A stretch of 37,456 bases of DNA, from positions 1 through 37,456 of the forward strand of contig CAIVXG010000132.1 of the NCBI GenBank assembly GCA_903909815.1, written 5' to 3'. The notes below the pieces were generated by a model. It did not search any database and had not been told where the DNA came from. It saw only the letters and a program-made list of their open reading frames with translations. Shown in pieces: positions 23,867 to 31,037 of the stretch (position 1 is the stretch's first letter; each line of letters opens with the position of its first letter). The stretch is from an uncultured beta proteobacterium (GTDB taxonomy: Bacteria > Pseudomonadota > Gammaproteobacteria > Burkholderiales > Burkholderiaceae_C). A program made the position numbers and the translations under genes.

Positions 23867-25202
23867 AAACCACGCCCCGATCCACCCCCAAGTTCACCTC
23901 GGCTTTGGCGGCGTTGCGCGCCAGATGAAACACCACACTCACATAGGCCAAGAGCAACATGGCATAGGTGCTGATGTACATCGCCAGAGTGAGGGAGATA
24001 TGGCTGGCGGGCACTTTGGATGCCGCCTGCGTGGCCGTCAGCACGCCTTGCACCAGCCACGGCTGGCGACCCATCTCCGTGGTATACCAGCCCGCAATCA
24101 AGGCAATCCAGCCGACAAAGGTCATGCCTACCAGTACGCGCGCCATCCAGGGCTGCAGTTGGCCTTGACGTATCTGCCAGCTGCCCAGCCAACTGACGGC
24201 CAACATCAACATGCCCACGCCCACCATGACGCGAAAGGCCCAAAACACGGGTGCCACGGGCGGGTGCTGGTCACCAAAGTCCTTGATGCCTTTGACCTCA
24301 CCGTTCCAATCGTGTGTGAGGTAGAGCGATGCCAGCTTCGGGATGGAAATTTCGAATTGATTCGTTTGTGTGGCGTTGTCTGGCACGGCAAACAGGACGG
24401 CTGGGGCGCCATTTTGGCCATCCCAAATGGCCTCCATCGCGGCAATCTTGGCAGGCTGGTGGTGCAATGTATTCACGCCATGCTGGTCGCCCACGACGAT
24501 TTGCAAAGGAATCAGGGCCGCAGCCACATACAGGCCAGTGCGCAAGGACGCTTGCACCGACCTTCCCCTGTCGCCTTTGAGCCAGCGGTAGGCCGATAGG
24601 CCCGCCAACAAGAAGGCCACGGTGAGACCGGAGGCGATCATCATGTGCGCGAAGCGATAGGGGAAAGACGGGTTGAAGATCACCGCGATCCAGCTCGTGA
24701 CATGCGCTTTGCCGTCAATCATCTCGAACCCCGCCGGCGTGTGCATCCATGAGTTGAGCGCCAGAATCCAGAAGGCCGACAGGCTGGTGCCAAACGCGAC
24801 CAAAAAAGTCGCTCTGGTGTGAACGCGCTCGCTGACTCGTCCGCGGCCAAACAACATGATGCCAAGCATGGTGGCTTCCAGGAAGAAGGCCGTGAGCACC
24901 TCATAGGCCAGCAACGGCCCGGCCACATTTCCCACGGTGTTCATGAAGCCCGGCCAGTTGGTGCCGAACTGAAAACTCATCGTGATGCCGCTCACCACCC
25001 CAAGCGCAAAGGTCAGGGCAAATACCTTGACCCAAAACTGGTATGCATCCATCCAATGCGGCTCACCGGTGGCCACGAAACGGGTTTTGAAGAACAGCAG
25101 CACCCAGCCCATGCCGATGCTGATCGTTGGAAACAGAATGTGAAACGTCATGTTGGCGGCAAACTGGATGCGCGCCAAGATGACCGGGTCAAAGCTGTCC
25201 AT
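23859..25202 (-). CDS. cydA: Cytochrome bd oxidase subunit I (short Q-loop, CIO type)
   Basis: This 447-residue subunit carries hemes b558, b595 and d. Visible ligands and signatures are the N-terminal histidine (MTFHILFP), the RFAHMMIASG histidine, and GWYTTEMGRQPW with the heme-ligand methionine. It is about 75 residues shorter than E. coli CydA because the quinol-binding Q-loop is short, as in cyanide-insensitive (CioA) oxidases. A strong AAGGAG lies inside the end of the regulator gene, which overlaps this start by 14 bases. It reduces oxygen at low concentration and resists cyanide and NO; the latter is family knowledge. Confidence 0.95.
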   Translation of the reverse strand: MDSFDPVILARIQFAANMTFHILFPTISIGMGWVLLFFKTRFVATGEPHWMDAYQFWVKVFALTFALGVVSGITMSFQFGTNWPGFMNTVGNVAGPLLAYEVLTAFFLEATMLGIMLFGRGRVSERVHTRATFLVAFGTSLSAFWILALNSWMHTPAGFEMIDGKAHVTSWIAVIFNPSFPYRFAHMMIASGLTVAFLLAGLSAYRWLKGDRGRSVQASLRTGLYVAAALIPLQIVVGDQHGVNTLHHQPAKIAAMEAIWDGQNGAPAVLFAVPDNATQTNQFEISIPKLASLYLTHDWNGEVKGIKDFGDQHPPVAPVFWAFRVMVGVGMLMLAVSWLGSWQIRQGQLQPWMARVLVGMTFVGWIALIAGWYTTEMGRQPWLVQGVLTATQAASKVPASHISLTLAMYISTYAMLLLAYVSVVFHLARNAAKAEVNLGVDRGVVYA

Positions 25203-25827
25203 GATCAGCTCCTTTTGCTGACAGGCCAGCTCCAGAAAGCTCGGGCGGCAACGCGGGCGGTGCTTCGAGCTGTTGCCTGCCGGTAAAGGCTTGCTTGACC
25301 CGGTCTTTGATCTGCAGGAGCTTTTGAACTTTTGAGCCCATTTGCATCAGACTGACCAAGGTATCCGAATCCATCTCTTGCACATCGTCAAGCCAATCGG
25401 TCATCAACTCGATGAAGGCGTGCATTTGCTGCATGCGCACCTGTGCGTGAATGTCCTCGGCGACGCTGGGTTGCTCCATCAGTGCGTCTCGAAGCATGGA
25501 AAGAGTCGGGTCAATTTCGCGCTTGCGTCGCTCTGCTGCCAGAGTGCGAAAGATGGCCCACACGTCCTCGGGCGCCTGAAAATACTCTCGTCGGTCATTG
25601 GGTCGATGGATCAGGCGCACCAGGCGCCAGGATTGCAACTCCTTGAGCCCCATGCTCACGTTGGAGCGGGAAAAACCCAGTGCCTCGCCGACCTCATCCG
25701 CGTTCAGCGGCTTCGCCGACACATACAACAGGGCATAGATCTGGCCCACCGTGCGGTTGATGCCCCAGCGGCTGCCCATTTCTCCAAAATGCAGCACAAA
25801 GCGTTGTGTGAGTGGGGGTAGTTTCAT
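25189..25827 (-). CDS. GbsR/MarR family transcriptional regulator
   Basis: This 212-residue protein has a winged helix-turn-helix domain (about residues 20-90). It includes the segment LNADEVGEALGFSRSNVSMGLKELQSWRLV (recognition region) and a wing segment with NDRREYF. An all-helical C-terminal part is likely for dimerisation. The ATG at 25827 has AGGAAAAGAAGG ahead of it. It overlaps cydA by 14 bases, so it is co-transcribed with cydAB. Repeated TTCAG/CTGAA half-sites lie just upstream of its own start, which suggests autoregulation and control of cydAB. The ligand or signal is not readable. Confidence 0.88.
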   Translation of the reverse strand: MKLPPLTQRFVLHFGEMGSRWGINRTVGQIYALLYVSAKPLNADEVGEALGFSRSNVSMGLKELQSWRLVRLIHRPNDRREYFQAPEDVWAIFRTLAAERRKREIDPTLSMLRDALMEQPSVAEDIHAQVRMQQMHAFIELMTDWLDDVQEMDSDTLVSLMQMGSKVQKLLQIKDRVKQAFTGRQQLEAPPALPPELSGAGLSAKGADHGQL

Positions 25828-25844
25828 GGCCTTCTTTTCCTGAG

Positions 25845-25881
25845 TTTTCAGTATTTTCTGAAACTTCAGGAATTCATGAAA
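25845..25881 (-). promoter_or_regulatory. Array of inverted TTCAG/CTGAA half-sites upstream of the regulator
   Basis: TTTCAG-TATTTT-CTGAAA (25846-25863) is a perfect 6-bp inverted repeat. It is followed by CTGAA-AC-TTCAG (25858-25869) and TTCATGAA (25873-25880), so half-sites are nested and shared. The array ends about 18 bases before the regulator ATG and covers a possible -10 (AATACT on the minus strand). This fits binding by a dimeric MarR-type repressor. Confidence 0.6.
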
Positions 25882-26085
25882 CGCGCGGGTGCTTAACCTG
25901 GGTTGAGAGGATGGTCTTGGCGCCCGAGCGCGGCGCATTCATCAACGCGACCGGCCACACGGGACACAGGAAGACGGATTTATACGAACCGTCCCAAAGT
26001 GCTTCGCGCGGAGCGCACCCGGGTTGTAGGACGCAGCAGGTCCATCACAGCCGCTGGCCCCGCCAGCCCTGCCCAGGGGTTCACT
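25882..26085. other. Intergenic region, no gene seen
   Basis: No supported gene. GCTGGC-CCC-GCCAGC (26053-26067) is a perfect 6-bp dyad just past the glycine-zipper gene end. It lacks a T-run, so it is at best a weak terminator for that gene. Confidence 0.4.
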
Positions 26086-26292
26086 TCACTTCTTTACCTT
26101 GTCGCCGATGACGCCGCCGACCACAGCTCCACCAACGGTTCCGACAGCACTTCCGCCTGTCAGGACAGCGCCCACCACGGCACCGGCGCCGGCGCCGACG
26201 GCGGTGTTCCTGTCATGCTGCGACATATTGGCGCAACCCATCAGCGCGGCGGCGAAAGCAGCGCTCAAAGCAAATTTCAGTATCGTATTCAT
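26086..26292 (-). CDS. Small glycine-zipper lipoprotein (OsmB-like)
   Basis: This 68-residue protein has a lipoprotein signal ending LMGC-AN. A glycine-zipper segment follows (GAGAGAVVGAVLTGG...GGAVVGGVIGDKVKK), with small residues every fourth position as in Gly-zipper_2 and OsmB-type stress lipoproteins. The ATG at 26292 has AGAGAGG ahead of it. It probably sits in the outer membrane and may be stress-induced; this is inference from the family. Confidence 0.8.
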   Translation of the reverse strand: MNTILKFALSAAFAAALMGCANMSQHDRNTAVGAGAGAVVGAVLTGGSAVGTVGGAVVGGVIGDKVKK

Positions 26293-26324
26293 TCGAAGAC
26301 CTCTCTTGGTTAAATAATGGCTGT

Positions 26325-26341
26325 CCGACGTATGGCGTCGG
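26325..26341. repeat. Perfect dyad upstream of the glycine-zipper gene
   Basis: CCGACG-TATGG-CGTCGG is a perfect 6-bp inverted repeat 32 bases before the ATG, next to an AT-rich stretch (TTAAATAATGG) that could hold the promoter -10. It may be an operator. Confidence 0.35.
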
Positions 26342-26440
26342 GTCTGGATCGAGCGACTACCCGACAAAGTGGCTCTCCACTTCGTTCAGGCGGTGCTCCT
26401 TGACGCCAACGGCGCAGGTGTCGCATTTCCTATGCTCCAC

Positions 26441-26614
26441 CTAGTGCCTGGCGTTAAGCGCTACGCGCTCAGCGTGCTGTCGCGGCAATACCGCAGCGGT
26501 GTTGGCCGCGCTTGCCGCGTTGGCATCGTTCTGGTCGGTGTTCGCATCCGCAGTTCCATGCTTCGGCTGAGCGCCAGCGCGGGGTGTCAGACAGGTGGAC
26601 TTGACTTTCTTCAT
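26441..26614 (-). CDS. Small hypothetical protein (57 residues)
   Basis: The ORF starts with ATG at 26614, with GGAGAG six bases ahead. It encodes a polar protein with a basic start (MKKVKSTC), an Asp/Asn/Ala-rich middle and no membrane segment. I recognise no family. The good ribosome site is the main support. It sits in a region that also holds a decayed gene, so it could be spurious. Confidence 0.3.
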   Translation of the reverse strand: MKKVKSTCLTPRAGAQPKHGTADANTDQNDANAASAANTAAVLPRQHAERVALNARH

Positions 26615-26937
26615 GTGGCTCTCCATAGGGCTTGCCGGACAGACCTGCGCTGAGTTCATTGACCACCGACCGATTCCCCTTCGCTTTGACAATGCACGCC
26701 CCGTGGAACGGCAAAAGCGATGTGAACAGAATGCAAGCTCATGGCGCGATGATCGATGTCCGCCCCGATGCTGTCTGTCTGCTGGCGCACATTCGCGCGA
26801 AGCCGTTCCTCGTAAGCTCTTCGTATGCAAGTCTTCGTCAAATCCTCGAGAGCGTCATGAGCTCCACGCCGTCACATCCCAACGAAAAGATGTGCGCTGT
26901 AAAACATCCTCACTACCGGCCCCGAGTCAAAGCAAGA
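26615..26937. other. Intergenic region, no gene supported
   Basis: Open frames exist here but none has a recognisable domain or a convincing start. The right edge may contain decayed 5' sequence of the HD-GYP remnant. Confidence 0.4.
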
Positions 26938-27228
26938 TCGGCAGATGCCGCTGTAGCGCGGTGGCCCACCAGCATCCTGCAGCACCACGAACGCATGGAC
27001 GGGTCCGGCTATCCGCTGGGACTCCAGGGCGAGGCCATCCTGCTGAAATCGCGCATTCTTGCGGTGTCGGACGTGGTCATGGCTTCGCACCGGCCCTACC
27101 GCGTGGCCCTGGGCGTCGAGGCGGCGCTGCGTGAAATTGAGGACCATCGCGGCAGCAAGTTCGACGCTGCCGTGGGCGATGCCTGCCTGGACCTTTTTCG
27201 CCAGCACGGATTCGCTCTGGACGCGTAG
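26938..27228 (+). pseudogene. HD-GYP phosphodiesterase remnant (C-terminal part only)
   Basis: The frame encodes the end of an HD-GYP domain: LQHHERMDGSGYPLGL, then ILAVSDVV, ASHRPYR, a LGVEAALREIE segment and CLDLFRQHGF. HD-GYP enzymes degrade cyclic di-GMP. The N-terminal half with the HD metal site is missing and upstream residues in this frame do not match the family. Two residues (normally Glu-Ala) are also missing in the usual DVVEAMASHRPYR stretch. With no sensor domain, no HD pair and no clear start, this is most likely a 5'-truncated pseudogene. It ends six bases before the YihY start. Confidence 0.7.
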
Positions 27229-27233
27229 CCCAT

Positions 27234-28157
27234 ATGGTTGCCGATGGTCAGGGCTCCACCACACCGCGCTTGCTGGGGCTAGGCTTGGGTTGGCGGCTGC
27301 TGAAACAGACGGCTCAATCGTGGCTGGACGACTACGCGCCGAGCATGGGCGCGGCGCTGGCCTACTACACGATGTTTTCCATGGCGCCGCTGCTGTTGAT
27401 CGTGGTGTCGGTGGCCGGATTGGTCTTTGGCCAAGAGGCTGCCCGAGGGGAGATCACCTTGCAACTGCAGTCTCTGATGGGAAACCCCGGTGCCAGAGCC
27501 GTGCAGGATTTGCTGGCCAGCGTGCGCAGGCCGGCCGCCGGTTCGTTTGCCGCGGCCGTGGGATTGGTGCTCCTGTTCGTCGGCGCCACAACGGTGTTTG
27601 CCGAGCTGCAGGATTCGCTGGACCGGATCTGGCGCGTGCCGATGCGTGTGCGTGCCACCGGATGGCTGGCGCTGGTGCGCGCACGGCTGCTGTCCTTCGG
27701 AATGATTCTTGCCATCGGATTTCTGCTCACGGTCTCATTGGTCATCAGTGCGGTACTGGCCATGTTGGGTGGCTGGGTCGGACCGCTCGCGGGTGCCTGG
27801 TATGTGGTGGCTGCCGCCGCCAATGCCGTTGGCGGCTTCGCCTCGGTCGCTGCAATGTTTGCGCTGATCTACAAGGTGTTGCCCCGTGTCCGCGTCCAAT
27901 GGAAGGATGTCTGGATCGGCGCGCTGTTCACGGCCCTGTTATTCAATTTCGGCAAGCTGCTGATTGGCGTGTACATCGCGCGCATCGGTGTGATATCGGG
28001 CTTTGGCGCCGCAGGGTCGCTGGTGATCGTGCTGCTGTGGGTTTACTACTCAGCGCAGATCTTTCTGTTCGGCGCCGAATTCACCTGGGTCTATGCCAAT
28101 GTCTGCGGCTCGCGCAAGCCGCAAAGTCCTAGCGTCGCGCCAGTGGATTCGGCGTAG
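27234..28157 (+). CDS. YihY/BrkB family inner-membrane protein
   Basis: This 307-residue protein has about six hydrophobic segments. Family signatures are GAALAYYTMFSMAPLLLI near residue 40, the AELQDSLDRIWRV segment, and GSLVIVLLWVYYSAQIFLFGAEFTWVYA near the C-terminus. Earlier names (ribonuclease BN, serum-resistance BrkB) do not establish a function. The ATG at 27234 follows the HD-GYP remnant by five bases. The 3' end overlaps the convergent heme-barrel gene by 29 bases. Confidence 0.9.
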   Translation: MVADGQGSTTPRLLGLGLGWRLLKQTAQSWLDDYAPSMGAALAYYTMFSMAPLLLIVVSVAGLVFGQEAARGEITLQLQSLMGNPGARAVQDLLASVRRPAAGSFAAAVGLVLLFVGATTVFAELQDSLDRIWRVPMRVRATGWLALVRARLLSFGMILAIGFLLTVSLVISAVLAMLGGWVGPLAGAWYVVAAAANAVGGFASVAAMFALIYKVLPRVRVQWKDVWIGALFTALLFNFGKLLIGVYIARIGVISGFGAAGSLVIVLLWVYYSAQIFLFGAEFTWVYANVCGSRKPQSPSVAPVDSA

Positions 28158-28761
28158 GCGCTTCGAGCCGGGTGAGCGTATTGCGGTCCCGGTGGTGAAA
28201 GGGTTCCGGATTGCCACGGATCATCAGCACCGTGTCTTCTTCATAGGACCAGGTGCCGTCGCCATGCAGGCTCACCGTTATTCTGAATTCGACAGTCTTG
28301 AACGCGTGCTCCAGAAAGGGGCCAGAAAGGATGCCGAAATTTGTCGCACCGGCGCTGGCGAGCAGTTCGAATTCGGTCGCCTGCGCGCTTGCCAAGCCGC
28401 AGGCCATGACGATCTGGGCGCGGGGAATGGTCAGCGTGTGGATGACCGTGTTCGTCGCTGGCTCCCACAGCCAGTAACCCACCTGGTCGTGGTAGGTCTT
28501 GACCTCGCCGGGCTTGACCACGTGCGTGTGATAGCGCAAACCATAGAGCAGCTGCGGCCCGTTGGTCTGCGGATCGATCGGCTGCAGTTCGTAGCGTTCG
28601 AGATAGCCCTGCTTTTTGGCGCCGTCCGCCTTGGGCTTGACGTCCAGGCCGCGCTGTCCCTGCCATACGCCTGCCATGCCGCACAGCGGACCCAGGTTGC
28701 TCAGCGTATCGACGTCCACGTCCGAGGGTTCGGTGTAGATGTCTTCAGGAAACTCGGTCAT
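28129..28761 (-). CDS. Heme-binding beta-barrel (FABP/nitrobindin-like) protein
   Basis: This 210-residue cytoplasmic protein fits the DUF1794/FABP-like family. It has GVWQGQRG near residue 32 (the G-x-W-x-G motif), a beta-rich body and FHHRDRNTLTRLE near the C-terminus. Some relatives bind heme and react with NO or peroxynitrite; heme binding here is family inference. The ATG at 28761 lies after a hairpin and T-run on the same strand, so it may be partly separated from csbD upstream. Confidence 0.78.
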   Translation of the reverse strand: MTEFPEDIYTEPSDVDVDTLSNLGPLCGMAGVWQGQRGLDVKPKADGAKKQGYLERYELQPIDPQTNGPQLLYGLRYHTHVVKPGEVKTYHDQVGYWLWEPATNTVIHTLTIPRAQIVMACGLASAQATEFELLASAGATNFGILSGPFLEHAFKTVEFRITVSLHGDGTWSYEEDTVLMIRGNPEPFHHRDRNTLTRLEAPTPNPLARR

Positions 28762-28771
28762 GCAGGTACTC

Positions 28772-28803
28772 CAAAAATAGAGATGGGCGGCGCGGTGCCG
28801 CCC
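28772..28803 (-). terminator. Terminator or attenuator between csbD and the heme-barrel gene
   Basis: On the minus strand a perfect 7-bp stem, GGGCGGC-ACCGC-GCCGCCC, is followed by ATCTCTATTTTT. The T-run lies about ten bases from the hairpin foot rather than directly after it, so termination may be partial. Confidence 0.55.
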
Positions 28804-28816
28804 TGGAATGTGCTGC

Positions 28817-29023
28817 TCAGTGCTTGTGGGCGGCGTCCTTGACCGCGTCTTTCGCGTCCTTGACGATTTCCTTGGCGTCGCCCAGGCGCTTCTCGGCCTT
28901 GCCCTCGACCTGCAGATGCGCGCCCTTGGCTTGCTGTTCGTGGTTGCCCACAAGTTTGCCGGCTTCGCGTTGCACTTTGCCTGCCATGTCCTTGACGGAG
29001 CCGCTGATTTGGTTCTTGTTCAT
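28817..29023 (-). CDS. CsbD family stress protein
   Basis: This 68-residue hydrophilic, lysine-rich protein has the CsbD pattern: N-x-x-x-G-x-x-K-x-x-x-G-K-x-x-x-x-x-G-K-L-x-G near the N-terminus and a second GKAEKRLGDAKE repeat. Members are induced by general stress in many bacteria; the mechanism is unknown. The ATG at 29023 was chosen because the family starts there; AAGAAAG lies ahead of it. Confidence 0.88.
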   Translation of the reverse strand: MNKNQISGSVKDMAGKVQREAGKLVGNHEQQAKGAHLQVEGKAEKRLGDAKEIVKDAKDAVKDAAHKH

Positions 29024-29312
29024 GATGGATTCTTTCTTGAAAAGTTGAATGAAGTGAGAGCTTGCGGGCCGTGCACGACCCACACTTGGATGCTAGTACG
29101 TGGCCTGGACCGACTTTCGTGCGCTGGCCAACACAGCCCATCGGCCACCGTTGAAATGGCGAATTCAGCTCGGCTCACCGTCTCGCCGGATTGATCTTTA
29201 ACGCCGGAATAGTTTTCCCGCTATGTTCGCCAGTGCACGGAAAGGCATGCAGCCTGAAAAGAGAATGACCTCGCAGGAACCCTCGTTTTGCAGGCTTCCG
29301 CCGAAAGGGCCC

Positions 29313-30980
29313 ATGTCAAAAAATCACCTGATTCCGTTTGCTTTGCTCGCATTGAGCCAAGGCATTTTTGCCGCCATGCCGCCCAGCGCCGGCAGCCAGA
29401 TGCAGCAACTTCCGCCCACCCCAACGCTGCAAAAACCGGCACCCGAAGTCGTTGTGACTCCGGAGGCTTCTCAGGGCAGCCCTCAGGCCGATAGCCAGAG
29501 AATCCTGGTCACACAACTGCGCGTCATAGGAGCGCGGGCATATTCCGAAGCGCAGCTGCTCGCCGTCTCCGGCTTCAAACCGAACAGCGAGTTGACCATC
29601 ACCGATTTGCGCGCCATGGCCGCGAGGATCGCCGATCACTACCACCAAAACGGCTATTTCGTGGCCCAGGCCTATCTGCCGGCACAGGACATCAAGGACG
29701 GCGCCGTGACGATCACCGTGATCGATGGTCAGTACGGCAAGATCACGCTGCGCAATCAGTCGAACCTGTCCGATGGTCTGGCAAACGACCTGCTCAGTGG
29801 CTTGAACAGCGGCGACGCCATCGTTGCCGAGCCGCTGGAGAACCGGCTGCTGCTGCTGTCGGATCTTCCCGGCGTGACGGTCCGCTCGACGCTGGTCCCC
29901 GGCGCCGCCGCGCAGACGTCGGACCTGCTGGTTGACGTGACGCCGGGGCGGCGCATCAGCGGCAGCATCGACGCAGACAACGCCGGCAACCGCTACACCG
30001 GTGAATACCGACTGGGCGCGACGGTCAACCTGAACGAGCCGACCGGACAGGGCGATGTTGCCTCGCTGCGTGTGCTCACTGCCGGATCCGGTTTCAACTA
30101 TGCGCGCCTCTCCTACCAGGCGCAGTTTGGCAAAGCCAAGGCCGGGGTCGCCTACAGCATGCTGGACTATGCGCTGGGCCGCGAGTTTGAAAGCCTGCAG
30201 GCGCACGGCACAGCCGAAGTCGCCAGCGTCTATGGCAGCTACCCGCTGATGCGCTCGCGCAACACGAATCTGTATGTGCAACTCGGCTTTGACGCCAAGA
30301 CCTTTCAGGACCGAGTCGACTCCGTCTCGTCGGTCAGCGACAAGAAGGCGCATGTGCTGACGGGCGGACTCTACGGCGACCACCTCGACTATCTGGGCGG
30401 TGGTGGACTGAGTAACTATGGACTCGCCTTGTCTGCCGGACACCTGGACATCGAAACGCCGGGCGTGCGGGCCCAGGATGGCACCACCGCGCAGAGCAAC
30501 GGCAGCTACAGCAAGCTCGCCTTCAGCGCGGCGCGACTGCAAAGCGTGACGCAGTCGGTGTCACTGTATGCCTCGGTGAACGGGCAGGTGGCCTCGAAGA
30601 ATCTGGACGTTTCGGAAAAGATGGAACTCGGCGGCATGTATGCCGTGCGCGCCTACCCTGAAGGCGAGGCCTATGCGGACGAGGGCTTTGTGCTCAACCT
30701 GGAGGCCAGGTGGCAACTGCCCAGGTTGACCGATCAACAGTCGGGGCGGTTGCAGTTGATCGGCTTTGTCGACACGGGCTCGGTCACGATCAACCGCGAC
30801 CCCTGGATCGCCGGGCCGAACCACCGAACCCTCAGCGGCGCGGGCGTGGGACTCAACTGGAGCAGCGCCAACAACTTTGTCGTGAAGGCCTATTACGCCC
30901 GCAAGCTGGGCAACGAAATGGCGCATTCGGCGCCGGACAAGTCGGGCCGGTTCTGGATCCAGGCCGTGAAATATTTCTAG
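29313..30980 (+). CDS. TpsB two-partner secretion transporter (ShlB/FhaC/HecB family)
   Basis: This 555-residue outer-membrane protein exports the TpsA partner downstream. It has a signal peptide (about 1-20, the reason for choosing ATG 29313), a Pro-rich linker (about 34-48), POTRA domains (about 63-210) and a 16-stranded-type barrel ending in Phe (VKYF). The conserved L6 hairpin motif, VRGY in FhaC, appears as VRAYPEGE. The TpsA gene starts 57 bases downstream, the normal order for this system. Confidence 0.92.
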   Translation: MSKNHLIPFALLALSQGIFAAMPPSAGSQMQQLPPTPTLQKPAPEVVVTPEASQGSPQADSQRILVTQLRVIGARAYSEAQLLAVSGFKPNSELTITDLRAMAARIADHYHQNGYFVAQAYLPAQDIKDGAVTITVIDGQYGKITLRNQSNLSDGLANDLLSGLNSGDAIVAEPLENRLLLLSDLPGVTVRSTLVPGAAAQTSDLLVDVTPGRRISGSIDADNAGNRYTGEYRLGATVNLNEPTGQGDVASLRVLTAGSGFNYARLSYQAQFGKAKAGVAYSMLDYALGREFESLQAHGTAEVASVYGSYPLMRSRNTNLYVQLGFDAKTFQDRVDSVSSVSDKKAHVLTGGLYGDHLDYLGGGGLSNYGLALSAGHLDIETPGVRAQDGTTAQSNGSYSKLAFSAARLQSVTQSVSLYASVNGQVASKNLDVSEKMELGGMYAVRAYPEGEAYADEGFVLNLEARWQLPRLTDQQSGRLQLIGFVDTGSVTINRDPWIAGPNHRTLSGAGVGLNWSSANNFVVKAYYARKLGNEMAHSAPDKSGRFWIQAVKYF

Positions 30981-31037
30981 CAGACGACGCAGTCCGCGAA
31001 CCCTCACCTTAGCCACTCAAGAACATGGAACGACCCA

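Noticed and set aside
26595-27134. A 179-codon plus-strand frame overlapping the HD-GYP remnant
   Set aside because: It is out of frame with the recognisable HD-GYP residues and has no domain of its own.
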